Source: Atherinomorus stipes
Lineage: Eukaryota > Chordata > Actinopteri > Atheriniformes > Atherinidae
Direction of reading: 5' to 3'
Length of the DNA stretch: 64,000 nucleotides
NCBI GenBank assembly: GCA_023101725.1
Contig: JALJCO010012663.1
Coordinates: forward strand, 62,001 to 126,000
Shown: positions 24,776 to 34,472 of the stretch, piece by piece
How the letters are laid out: the number at the start of each line of letters is the position of its first letter
Numbering within the stretch: the first letter of the stretch is position 1
Notes under the pieces: generated by a model
Seen by the model: only the letters and a program-made list of their open reading frames with translations
Told to the model about the DNA's origin: nothing
The model's database searches: none
Made by a program: the position numbers and the translations under genes

Positions 24776-25849
24776 AAAAAGCACTCGGAGAGTGCAGACC
24801 TCCGCCAAGCAGCTCGACTCCCTTATTTTTGTGTGTTCTGGATCATAGCATCCGGAATTTTCTCTGGATCTGGATCAACTTTCGAAACATTATAGAACTC
24901 ATTGACATCCTCTCGTCATTTTTTATCAAACACTCGCCATTTGTATGGAGTTATATGGAAAAATTCCCAAAAATTGACTTATTAGGGTGATGTTGATGTA
25001 AGACTATTGAAGCGTTGGTAAGGAGGTTTGATGTTCACCATGGGGTGTCGGTCAGAACACACTGGACTCGCTTGTTCAGTTAACTGTCTTTACTGGACAC
25101 TGTTAATCGCAACAGCACAGTAATACAACAAACAACAGGCTTACAGGTGAGGAATTCCAGGGCTAGTTAAGGTGAATGCCTGGATGGAAGTGAATGTGGT
25201 CTATAAACAGAAATACAAAGCCATGAGGAACATTTGTTCAGCAAATAAACACATTCAAGGTATTAATTATTACTAGTAAATTCCTTACAGACAGGACTAA
25301 ACATGCATATGTGTTCAAATCTAACAGTTACAGTAACTGGCATGTAACAGGTCAGCTAGCTTAATAGCATAAAAAGGCACACGGTGAATGAACACTTCAG
25401 AATAAGCAAATTAGCTAAATAACATTAAAGGCTAAATAAACATGTTCAGGCAGAAATAGAGCTAGTTACTTACAGTTCTTCACAGACACACACAGTTCAC
25501 CATATTCAACTGGCTAGAAGTCTGTCCAACAGTCTTCTCTCCTCGTGCTCACTGCTGCTCATAAGTTTCATTTCTGCATCCTGACATCATGTGCAGCTGC
25601 ACACTTCTGCCACAAGGGGGCACTCATGCCTTATCAACATTCTTCCCAACATTGCCTTTCTCACTATGATAAAGGTCAGAGGGTGATCCAGATTACCACC
25701 AAAATTTAATGGGTTCATCCTACGACTGAGGCACATGGCTGGTGAAAATTTCAGGTCAATCTGTCCCGCACTTTTTCCGTAAAGTTGCTGACAGACAGAC
25801 AGACGGATAAACCAATGCTACCGAACACATTACCTCCTTGGCGGAGGTA
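24776..25849. mobile_element. RTE-type LINE 3' tail, split by a probable solo LTR
   Basis: Left part (24776-25031) begins GCACTCGGAGAGTGCAGACC and CTCCGCCAAG. Right part (25652-25849) carries GTGATCCAGATTACCACC, AAAATTTAATGGG, GTTGCTGACAGACAGACAGA and ends ATTACCTCCTTGGCGGAGGT. These are hallmarks, from memory, of fish RTE (Rex3/Expander-like) 3' untranslated regions. The two outer ends are inverted: CTCCGCCAAG against CTTGGCGGAG. There is no coding part, so it is a 5'-truncated copy. The middle 620 bp are unrelated and listed separately. Confidence 0.7.
25032..25651 (-). mobile_element. Probable solo LTR inserted in the RTE tail
   Basis: On the minus strand it begins TGTTGGGAAGAATGTTG and ends CCATGGTGAACA, i.e. 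TG...CA as expected for an LTR. It sits inside an otherwise recognisable RTE tail. Flanks TTGA (left) and TTGC (right) match at three of four bases, compatible with a decayed 4-bp duplication. The superfamily cannot be told without internal sequence. Alternative: another kind of insertion whose ends happen to be TG/CA. Confidence 0.45.
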
Positions 25850-25852
25850 AAT

Positions 25853-28205
25853 CAGACATGAATCACAGCTTGAAACATCAAAAGTTAGGTGTATGCAAGT
25901 TGTTACTTTTTCAAAATAGAAAACATATTTGCAATAAAATATTGAAAACCAGGAAGCAGCCAAGCCTGTTTTCTCTTAGGGGTCGAGGTGTTGACATTTA
26001 ATGTTGCACTGTAAGAGCTGATGGATGACAAATGTTTTTTTTAGAAAAATATCCTTGATATTTATGGATATGAAAAAAAACTAAAGATAAAAACTCTGGC
26101 ACAAATAAATCATTTACATTTAAATACTGTATAGTTCATTTACTTGTAGCTCAGCTATTCTCACACAAAAAACTATGCACTTTTACTGTACATACATGGT
26201 GCCTCTTGTCTGTCATGCACTGAGTTTGTTATCTTACCTACAGTATGGACACTTTGACATAAAAGCGCAACAACCTTACAAATGGTGGACAACCTCTCCT
26301 CTTCCTGCTACATCCGCCTCAAGTGGAGTTTATAGTAAATCATCAAAAACTGCCCGAGACAATTAAGACAGTTAAAGATGTCTCTAATAAGGATTCTATC
26401 ATTTATTGCACTTGCTTGTGGCAGTGACAAGAAAAACAAACATGACATGGTCATCATATTAAAAGTTACTTCATTACAGTATGTTCATTATTTATTATGC
26501 TGCCTAATTAACAGCAGGGGTGGTGCTGAGTGATTAAGCTAATGCCCCGTTACATGCAGATGTGGTGTAGTGTCCTGACCCTGGGTTAAGTATTACAGTA
26601 GGTTCACTTTGCTGAGAATAATTTGGCCATGGGTTAGATAACTCATAAGGACCCCGATAAGAAAATGCACTCATATTCATGCAGCCATAACATGCCATGG
26701 AAACTGTCAGGTAAGGCCAATCATTTATTGTTTGAGATTACATGGTTCTCATCAAGCTTATTACTGCAATGCATATCCCTGTGTTTTAATACCCCTTGTG
26801 TGACTTCGTGATCCATTAACAGCATGTGAACAATGTTGCCAGTGTGTTTGCAGGTGTGTGCGTGTGTGTGTGTGCGTTCTGCAATTACAAGGACACTGAC
26901 AGCTCAGGTCAGGCAGAAGGCGAGGAAGTTAAGACACAAAAACTAAAGTGATGAAGAAGTCCCTGGCCTCACTCACTAGAGGTGTCCCAGAACATGACAT
27001 GTCCATTCACACGTCCCGGAAAAAGGAGTAAGAAAACCATATATAACACACAATACACACAGGAAGGAATACACTGACAGACAAGCAGCTATACGGACAG
27101 AAGAAGAGGCATTTTCCAGAACTGAACAGAAGCTTTTAAAGCAAGAATTTGACTTTCATTGACTGCATTCATTTTCAGACCTCTAACACCAAGACAAACC
27201 TTCCATTGGGGATACAATAGTGCACTTTCCTCATAAAAGTTTATTGATTTTTATTGGAGGTGGTGTTAAACAGCTGCCTCGTACAACTCAGAACAGCATG
27301 CAGACACAGTTGACAATGTTTAGTTATAACTATCCTGAAAAAAAAAAGATAGGTAGTAAATAAAATGGTAAAATCATTTATTCACTGCGAGAATTACACA
27401 CAATTCTTATTTTTGTGTTTTGGTGTATTTCAGAATATATCTTTATGTTGTATAAAGATAAGTTAACACAGATAATACAGACACACGTACATATTCACAT
27501 TCCAAGAACAGAGTTACCATGACAGATGCTTAATGCATATTTCATCTCCAAGGGCAGTCACACACTGTTAACGTGTACATTCACACATAACCCCACAATT
27601 GTGCATTCATGCAAGCATCAATAACTTTGACATTAGACTCAGGGTGGCATGTCATCCTGGCTGCAAAAACTAAACCGACTGTCATCACTTGCTGAACAAA
27701 ATGATCTCACAGTCTTTTAGGTTAATCATACCATTTTGACATAGTATGATCCTGATAGTATCATATTCCTGCCATCCTTTTCTACCCCTTTTCCTCTCCT
27801 TTTACCTCATATGCTGTTGGCTTCTTTTAGTTTATTCTGTCATTTGTTTTTTTCCATCATCTCCCTACAAAAAACTCTTATCTGTAATCTTGCCTCAGCT
27901 TCTTTCACCTCCCTTCTACTTCCATCTTCCTTTTACCAAAACATCCTTACATTTAGGGCCGTAAAGTTAACTTTGCTGGCGATTTGGTATCCACAATACA
28001 ATATCTGTCATGTTACTTGGCTTACGTGAGGTTTGCACTGTAATTGTTACTTGTAAGTAGAAAAACACAGAATGGAGATACAATAGCCAACATGTTAGGG
28101 TGATACGACATATTTCAGTAAAAGGTAAACCAGATAGCTGGAAGGAAAACTCAAACATTACACTGAATTCAAGTTTGATTTCTTTTTCATTTAAAGAATG
28201 TAAGA
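25853..28205. other. No recognised gene
   Basis: AT-rich DNA with a GT microsatellite near 26850-26875. A weak tRNA-like stretch near 26520-26590 was considered and not accepted. No domain-bearing frame. Confidence 0.4.
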
Positions 28206-28209
28206 TTAA

Positions 28210-28753
28210 AGGTAGAGTCCGAAGTCCCCCCCCCCCCCCCCCCGTGAAAATAAACGTTAGACTTGAGCAAGTGAAATCCGTCTCAAACCGCGCCTTTGGG
28301 CCTCTACTCACGTGCCGTGGTGCATTTGAATGCAACTCTTTCCCCCCCTGCCTGTAATTCTCTCTTTTGTATTGTTTTGGTGTGTTCGGGACGTTTCTGG
28401 GTGGAGATTTCTGTTTATATCGCCAGCCAATGACAGAGCTAAGAGCACGACACTGTTTGGGAATAAGCTCATGATTGGAGCAGGCGCTAGTCACTCGAAC
28501 TCTCGAAGAAAAAAAAAAAAAGAAAGAAAGACAAAACGACGGATGCACCGGAGAAAAGTTAAGAGCTTGAGATAGTGCACTTTGGAAAACCAGGGTTAAT
28601 GTTTGGCTTTTACCCGCTTCTGAGCTCTGAAGGAGAAGCTTGAAGCTGAATAGGCTGAAGAACGAGGCGGCCAATAGCCTGAGAGGGAGGGGCGCTCAGT
28701 TTGAATACTGTTGTTTACAAACAGAAACACCGGAAGGACTTCGGACTCTACCT
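28210..28753. mobile_element. TTAA-flanked miniature element, family 2 copy B (544 bp)
   Basis: Left AGGTAGAGTCCGAAGTC, right reversed AGGTAGAGTCCGAAGTC; TTAA outside both ends (28206-28209, 28754-28757). Opposite orientation to copy A. Contains a C17 run just inside the left end and a poly-A/purine tract. Its terminal repeats are the best preserved of the three copies. The 235-codon minus-strand frame that crosses it is a chance frame, not a gene. Ends 55 bp before the gypsy 3' LTR. Confidence 0.88.
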
Positions 28754-28978
28754 TTAAACAAACTTGCTGCAAAACATGTTTGCAACAGAAAACATTTCCA
28801 AAGTGTAATGTGGCAACACGAGCAGCGTATAAAGGGAACTTGGTAATAATTTCTTATGGACCAACAACGCCACCTTGGGAATTTCACCCAAAGAATTAAT
28901 TTAAAGGTAAGGTACGCAGATCCGTTCTACCATAGAGAGTCAGAGACGTGGTTATAATTTTAAAAAAAATAACAATCC

Positions 28979-28984
28979 TTTATT
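28979..28984 (-). terminator. Polyadenylation signal AATAAA in the 3' LTR
   Basis: AATAAA on the minus strand, about 175 bp before the LTR end, and about 1.16 kb downstream of the LTR TATA box in element sense. The same hexamer in the 5' LTR is at 35917-35922. Position fits the R/U5 side of an LTR; the actual cleavage site is not determined. Confidence 0.5.
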
Positions 28985-30141
28985 TAAAACATGGTTAAGA
29001 TATACTGCACACACACACACACACGGGAAGGCAAGGGGGGAACCTGATTCAGGTGCTGAGGCTTACCTGATGGAGTGGGTCGAGGCGAAGTGAGGAGTGA
29101 TCCCAAAAGACAAACCAAAACCAAGCGGAAGGCACCCCAAATCACTCGTGGCAGTCACTACACACATGCACTCGGTGAAACAATAGAGGACTGGGACGGG
29201 GAGGCACTGCACACCAAAAAGGGAATTCCCCACCACCAGGACACCAGGAGCCACCACGTCAGCTCTCAGCAACTGAAAGGACAAAGAGGGGCATAAGCAG
29301 CTTTTCACACACAAACAAGAAAACAAAGAAATAAACCAAAAGAAATAACAAAAAACAGCATCAAGAGTCACAGGAACAAATTTAGCCCAAAATGCGCTTC
29401 CCCATGGACTCAGGCAACCCAATAACTAAATCAACTCAGGATAAGGAAAAATAATAAAGATAACGCTCAAGAATCAGTCCAGCAAGAGGTTGAACAGTCA
29501 TCACATAAGCAGCCCTTTAAAACAATCCAGTCCAGCCTGTGCTGCTGGATTAGGGCAGTTCTGCTGGAGGCGGGCTCCAGACTTAACCAGCCACGATACC
29601 AGCTGATTAAGGCGCCCCAGACCGCACCACCGCGGTTAAACAGAAGTTGGGACAGAGGGGGAGCCGCAGCTCAGGCGTCCGACTGCCGTGCGCTGTGAAA
29701 GAGGCAGCTCAACTGTGTGTCAAAGCTGTGTTGTTTCTCCTAAATTAACGCCGCTGGAGTTCCCCAGATCACCAAGCCCCACACAGCCCTGTCAACAAGA
29801 CAACGTTACTAAATTTGTAGAGGAGCAGGAAGTGAATGCATCAGATCATCATACAGCATACATACCGATCCGGCTACCAGAGAAATCCCACTGAGTAAGA
29901 GGACGGAGGCAGAACGGCCGATTACGACCAGACTGGATCGACAGTGCTGATCACGAGCGCTGTAACCACGAGCGCCTTGTCTAACAAACCACATCAAACA
30001 TGCACATCAGCACCACAATTATCCATTAAGCGCATTAGCAGCCACTGCAAACCTACCTGTGCCGGTACAAGCAGCCGAGGCGACCCGGAAGCAAAGCAGA
30101 GGAACCAGAGGAAGAGAGTAACCGATAATGCCACTACTCTC

Positions 30142-30149
30142 CTTTTATA
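30142..30149 (-). promoter_or_regulatory. TATA box of the 3' LTR
   Basis: TATAAAAG on the minus strand, 88 bp into the LTR in element sense. Duplicate of the 5' LTR promoter motif; from here it could drive transcription out into 28.8 kb and lower coordinates. Confidence 0.55.
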
Positions 30150-30240
30150 GGGTGCCCTCCAGAGGCGATTGGCTGACACTGCCCCTACAGCCAACACCCA
30201 TGACTCAAGGAGCATGAGGAGATGTCCTCCTGCTACAGTC

Positions 30241-30252
30241 TTCCCCCCCTTT
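30241..30252 (-). other. Polypurine tract for plus-strand priming
   Basis: AAAGGGGGGGAA on the minus strand, three bases (GAC) before the 3' LTR starts at TGTAGCA. Location and composition are as expected for the RNase H-resistant primer of plus-strand DNA synthesis. Confidence 0.8.
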
Positions 30253-30295
30253 ATGCATCGTCGCCCCGAAGATGCAACCAAATTAAGACACCATG

Positions 30296-30722
30296 TTAGT
30301 TCCAGGGCCTAAAGAACACTGCAATTGCAATAGACATAGGACCAGAGGAAGTTGTCGGTCGTGGGAGATGGTGGACATTGGTATGTTGACCAGCAGTAGA
30401 CCGTGTTGTCCGGTGAACAGTCCTTTCACTACGGCCCGACTTTACTACCGGTAGAGGAACCAGCTCTTCAGGTAGCAATTCAGCTACCACACCACCAGGA
30501 ACGTCTGACGTTACTTGTACTGCTGGATCTACAGAGAGAAGAGGCCGCTCAGGAGTGGCCTGGGCCTGACTGGGATTGGCCTGAGGAATCTCCCGCCTCA
30601 GTACAAACAAATCACCATCAGCAGATGGTTCATCCTCCAACTGTGGCTCATCAGGAGGAGATAAAGGAGGGGGGGCTAGAGCGCTAGTTCCAACCACGGC
30701 TTTCAACAGCGTACGATGCACG
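30296..30722 (-). pseudogene. Displaced C-terminal tail of Pol (out of frame)
   Basis: A proline-rich open frame of about 140 codons follows pol in a different frame. Its start ('VHRTLLKAVV') continues naturally from the last family-like residues of Pol ('DDPTKVK'), whereas the in-frame Pol ending after that point is short and unlike a natural terminus. It ends with a basic 'RTTRSTAGQHTNVHHLPRP' stretch, which resembles tails of other fish gypsy Pol proteins from memory. The simplest reading is a one-base change near 30722 that truncates Pol. Alternative: a separate small third open frame, or a second programmed shift. Confidence 0.6.
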
Positions 30723-33700
30723 TTTAACCTTTGTGGGATCATCAGCAGTGGAAATGGTGTACACCGAATGGCCATCCTTCGGGGCCTTCAAAATCTGGTA
30801 CACGACAGAACCCCACAAATCTTGGATTTTGTGACGTCCCTTGTGGCTCATATCACGGAGGTACACCAACTGACCCTCCTGTAAGGGAGCATAGCGAACC
30901 TGCTGGTCATGATGGTTCTTCCGCCGCTCAGCCACGACCCTTAACCTTTTACGTGCTCCTTCAAAGGCGATCTGCAAACGGGCCTGGTGTTCTTGGACCC
31001 ACTCATGAATGCTTCCACCTCTCGGCTCCTGTACCTGACCCAACAGAAAATCAAGTGGGAGTCTTGGCTCCTGCCCAAACATTAAAAAGAATGGGGACTC
31101 ACCAGTTGCCTGGTGGGGGGTGGTGTTGTAAGAGTACAGGAGCTGAGGCAGACAGGAGCTCCAGTCTCGTTTCCGAGAAACGGGCAGGGTTCGTAACAGA
31201 TTATGCAGCGTTCTGTTGAACCGCTCACACTGTCCATTGCCAGCGGGATGGTAAGGAGTGGTCCTAGATTTTGTAATCCCATAAAGGTTACAGAGCTGCT
31301 GGATCAAATTGCTCTCAAAATTTCGACCCTGGTCTGAATGGATGCGGGCAGGCACCCCAAATTTACAAAACCATTCAGTTACCAGAGCCTGAGCCACAGT
31401 GGAGGCTCGCTGGTCACGAGTGGGTATAGCAAGCGTGTACTTGCTGAACACATCCGTCATGACCAAAACATCTTCTAACCCAGCCTGGGTTGGTTCCAAA
31501 ACCGTGATGTCTATGGCCACAATTTCATTAGGCCGAGAAGCCAGCAAATGCCCCATGAAGCTATGGGTGGCAGGGTTAGTGCCTTTGGCCACCTGGCACC
31601 TCTCACAGGATTGGCACCACTGTGCCACATCAGAGGACATACCCGGCCAGTAACAATGCTGCCGCAACAACTCCAGAGTCCGTTCAATGCCCTGATGGCC
31701 ATGTTTCTGATGGGCTTCCGTTAGAATCTCTTCCTTTAATACAGCTGGTAACAGTGGCTGACAGACTGACTCAGCACCATCTGGCCGGAAGATCCGGCGG
31801 TACAAAGTGCCGTTCCTTTCAACCAAACGATCCCACTGACGGAGCAAAGCCAACGTGGGTGGGGTGAGCAATTTACGCTCAGCAGGGGTTGGTTGCCGCT
31901 TTTCATCCCAAAACTCTAGGAACTGCTGGATGACCGGGTCGGTCTGCTGCAGCCTGCAGATCTCTGCAGGTGCATGGTGAGGAAGTGCTATGATAGTAGC
32001 CTGTCCTGCCTCTGATTTGGAAACCCGCAGAGCTTGCTGCAGAGAGGCCGGGAGTGATGTGCCCGGGAGCATGGCTTCCATGTCCTGCATGCTGGGAGGC
32101 TGCTGGCGAGACAGAGCGTCAGCATTCCTATTGACCCTCCCTGATCTATATTTGATTTCAAAGTCAAATGCGGCAAGCTGGGCTGCCCAGCGTTGCTCGG
32201 TGGCCCCAAGCTTAGCCGATGACAGGTGGCTGAGGGGGTTGTTGTCGGTGTAAACAATACACTTCTGCCCAAGCAGATACTCCCTAAATTTTTCGGTCAT
32301 GGCCCACTTGAGCGCCAAAAACTCCAACTTCATGGAGCTATAGTTGGCCATATTGCGCTCAGTGGGCCTTAGGCCCCTACTCGCATAAGCGATGGGCCTT
32401 ACCTTACCGTTCTGCTCCTGTGACAGGACCGCTCCTAGACCACCAAAACTGGCATCAACCTCCAAAATGAAAGGGAGGGAAAAGTCAGCATATGCCAACA
32501 CAGGAGCTGTGGTGAGCTTGATCTTAAGGGCCTCAAAGCTGCGCTGGCATTCCTCAGACCAGTTCCCTGCCACTGCACCCTCTGGTCTCTTCCCAGATTT
32601 TGTGCTCCCCAGCTTGGCTACCAGCTGGTGCAGAGGGGCAGCCAACTTGGCAAAGCCCTTCACGAACCGGCGGTAGTAACTGGCAAAGCCAAGGAACGAC
32701 CGCAGTTCTGAGATGGTGCTTGGAGGCTGCCAGTCAGTTACCACTTCGACCTTACTGGGATCGGTGGAAACACCCTGGTCTGAGATCACATACCCCAAAT
32801 ACCACACCTCCTGCTGGAAAAAGGCACATTTAGCAAGCTTGGCCTTCAGGCCCTGGTGTTGTAAACGCCCCAGAACAACCTCCAGTCTTTCCAAGTGCTG
32901 CTCAACGGTGGAAGAGAACACAACAATGTCGTCCAAGTAAAGCAACACGGACTGACACTGTTGGTCCCCGAAAAGCCGCTGCATCAGACGTTGGAAAGTG
33001 CTGGGAGCGTTGCAGAGCCCAAAGGGCATGCGATTCCACTCGAAAAGGCCAAACGGGGTGCAGAATGCCGTTTTAGGCCGATCTGCTTCAACCACCGGGA
33101 CCTGGTTGTATCCACTGGCTAGGTCCATGGTGGAGAACCAACGAGCACCAGTCAGAGCATCCAAGGACTCCTCGATGCGAGGAAGAGGAAACGCATCTTT
33201 CCGGGTCTTCCGGTTCAGGGGCCTGTAATCGACGCACATGCGCAGACTACCATCTTTCTTCTTGGCGAGGACAATGGGTGACGCATAGGGGCTACTGCTC
33301 TCCCTGATTATCTGTGCTTCCAACAGCTTGTTAATGTGCTCTTTGACTAGGTCATAATCAGACGGGGGAATGCGTCTGTACCGTTGACGAACTGGGACAT
33401 CATCCAGAAGCGGAATGTCATGAGCTATCAGGTTGGTGCAACCCAAGTCGCCTTCATGACAGGCAAAGACAGACTCATACTTGCTGAGAAGCAACCTCAC
33501 CCCATCCTGCTCCTCAGCAGGAAGGGGAGACAAATCCATGGCCGCTATCTGCTCTGGAATGGAGGGGGCAACTACATGGGAAGCCACTGTGGCAACAGAA
33601 GAGGGTACCTCTGTAACGCCAGCTGGCAGGCTCACAACGCTCACAACCTCCAAACTCCCTACGACTGTGCGCGGGTAAAGCAGCACATCAGTGGAACCCA

Positions 33701-34433
33701 CATTTACAATGGGAATGTAGGCAGTGCCCCTTTCCACTTGGACCAAAGATGGTGAGGCAAGTAGCCCGGCTGGGAGGCCAGAGCCTCGTGGCTCAAACAA
33801 CACAGTGGTATCTGAGAAGTACTCAGAACAGGTAGCAGCCACAATCTTAAATGTACCACATGGAATCCGCCAGGCCTTCCGTCCCCGCACAATGGCTCTT
33901 CCGCAGGTGGGCCGGGGGGCCTGCATACCAACTTGATGGCACTTTTGCAAAGCTTGCAGAACTAATTCAGGAGCCTCTGATACGGAGGGTAGGTCAAAAA
34001 GGGCCAAACCATGTTGCCCAAAGAGTTCGCCATAACATCGGCGGATCACATTCATCCCCAGCACACCAGGGGCTTGTGCAGACATACCACTGGGCAAGTC
34101 TTTAACCACCAAAATGCCACACTTTGGCATCAGCTTACCGCACAGTTCAATATCCAGTTCCATGTACCCAAGGTAAGGGATGTCTAACCCATTGGCTGCA
34201 CGGAGCTGTAGCCAGTCACACAAGCGCAGTTTCTCCGGGCCCCAAGGCTCAAAATGCTGATGGAAAAAGCTCTCTGTGATGGTAGATACCATGGACCCAG
34301 TATCCACCAAACAAGGAACAGCAATACCCCCGATACTAATACACATATGGGGGCAAGAAGACATGAGGTTGGGCACTTCTGAATCACCTCCTGTTCTTGA
34401 GCCAATATCATTGCCCGCCGAACTGTGACTCAA
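30684..34433 (-). CDS. pol: Pol polyprotein (protease, reverse transcriptase, RNase H, integrase)
   Basis: 1249 codons, counted from a TTG at 34433 that is not a credible start; the frame is open back to 34472 and overlaps gag in the -1 frame, so Pol is probably made by frameshifting. Domains: aspartic protease with DTG at 44-46; RT about 350-560 with 'LYLDD' catalytic motif at 498-502; RNase H with D660, E704, D730, D772; integrase zinc finger H908, H913, C943, C946; integrase core D975, D1034, E1070, the last two 35 residues apart; then a GPY/F-like region. All catalytic residues checked are present. I see no chromodomain. It makes and integrates the cDNA of the element. The C-terminus appears cut by a frameshift after about residue 1237. 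Confidence 0.95.
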   Translation of the reverse strand: MSHSSAGNDIGSRTGGDSEVPNLMSSCPHMCISIGGIAVPCLVDTGSMVSTITESFFHQHFEPWGPEKLRLCDWLQLRAANGLDIPYLGYMELDIELCGKLMPKCGILVVKDLPSGMSAQAPGVLGMNVIRRCYGELFGQHGLALFDLPSVSEAPELVLQALQKCHQVGMQAPRPTCGRAIVRGRKAWRIPCGTFKIVAATCSEYFSDTTVLFEPRGSGLPAGLLASPSLVQVERGTAYIPIVNVGSTDVLLYPRTVVGSLEVVSVVSLPAGVTEVPSSVATVASHVVAPSIPEQIAAMDLSPLPAEEQDGVRLLLSKYESVFACHEGDLGCTNLIAHDIPLLDDVPVRQRYRRIPPSDYDLVKEHINKLLEAQIIRESSSPYASPIVLAKKKDGSLRMCVDYRPLNRKTRKDAFPLPRIEESLDALTGARWFSTMDLASGYNQVPVVEADRPKTAFCTPFGLFEWNRMPFGLCNAPSTFQRLMQRLFGDQQCQSVLLYLDDIVVFSSTVEQHLERLEVVLGRLQHQGLKAKLAKCAFFQQEVWYLGYVISDQGVSTDPSKVEVVTDWQPPSTISELRSFLGFASYYRRFVKGFAKLAAPLHQLVAKLGSTKSGKRPEGAVAGNWSEECQRSFEALKIKLTTAPVLAYADFSLPFILEVDASFGGLGAVLSQEQNGKVRPIAYASRGLRPTERNMANYSSMKLEFLALKWAMTEKFREYLLGQKCIVYTDNNPLSHLSSAKLGATEQRWAAQLAAFDFEIKYRSGRVNRNADALSRQQPPSMQDMEAMLPGTSLPASLQQALRVSKSEAGQATIIALPHHAPAEICRLQQTDPVIQQFLEFWDEKRQPTPAERKLLTPPTLALLRQWDRLVERNGTLYRRIFRPDGAESVCQPLLPAVLKEEILTEAHQKHGHQGIERTLELLRQHCYWPGMSSDVAQWCQSCERCQVAKGTNPATHSFMGHLLASRPNEIVAIDITVLEPTQAGLEDVLVMTDVFSKYTLAIPTRDQRASTVAQALVTEWFCKFGVPARIHSDQGRNFESNLIQQLCNLYGITKSRTTPYHPAGNGQCERFNRTLHNLLRTLPVSRKRDWSSCLPQLLYSYNTTPHQATGESPFFLMFGQEPRLPLDFLLGQVQEPRGGSIHEWVQEHQARLQIAFEGARKRLRVVAERRKNHHDQQVRYAPLQEGQLVYLRDMSHKGRHKIQDLWGSVVYQILKAPKDGHSVYTISTADDPTKVKRASYAVESRGWN

Positions 34434-34472
34434 CAGCTCGGCGGGTGGTAGTTTTCCGCGGGCCGAGGAGGA
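34430..34472 (-). other. gag-pol overlap, -1 frame
   Basis: The pol frame opens after a TAG at 34475-34473 and gag ends at 34430, so a ribosome must slip back one base inside 43 nt. The best candidate slip point is GGAAAAC at about 34458-34452, whose A-site half (AAAAC) is favourable but whose P-site half is not canonical. The exact site is not proven. Confidence 0.55.

Larger units (their letters stand above)
28809..30237 (-). repeat. 3' LTR of the gypsy element
   Basis: Read on the minus strand it starts TGTAGCAGGAGG and ends TTGCCACA. Identical to the 5' LTR at an offset of 6938 bp except for three substitutions (28961, 29705, 29782). Short open frames within it occur identically in the other LTR and are not genes. 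A CA tract lies at about 29010-29025. Confidence 0.95.

Noticed and set aside
26515..26595. Possible tRNA-headed SINE
   Set aside because: Only loose similarity to A and B boxes and no tail; not enough to call.
27967..28674. 235-codon minus-strand open frame
   Set aside because: It crosses the border of a TTAA-flanked miniature element and contains translated poly-C and poly-A tracts; similar peptides appear at other copies only because the repeat is shared.
29063..30150. Several 60-120 codon frames within the LTR
   Set aside because: They recur identically in both LTRs because the LTRs are nearly identical; none resembles a known accessory or envelope protein.
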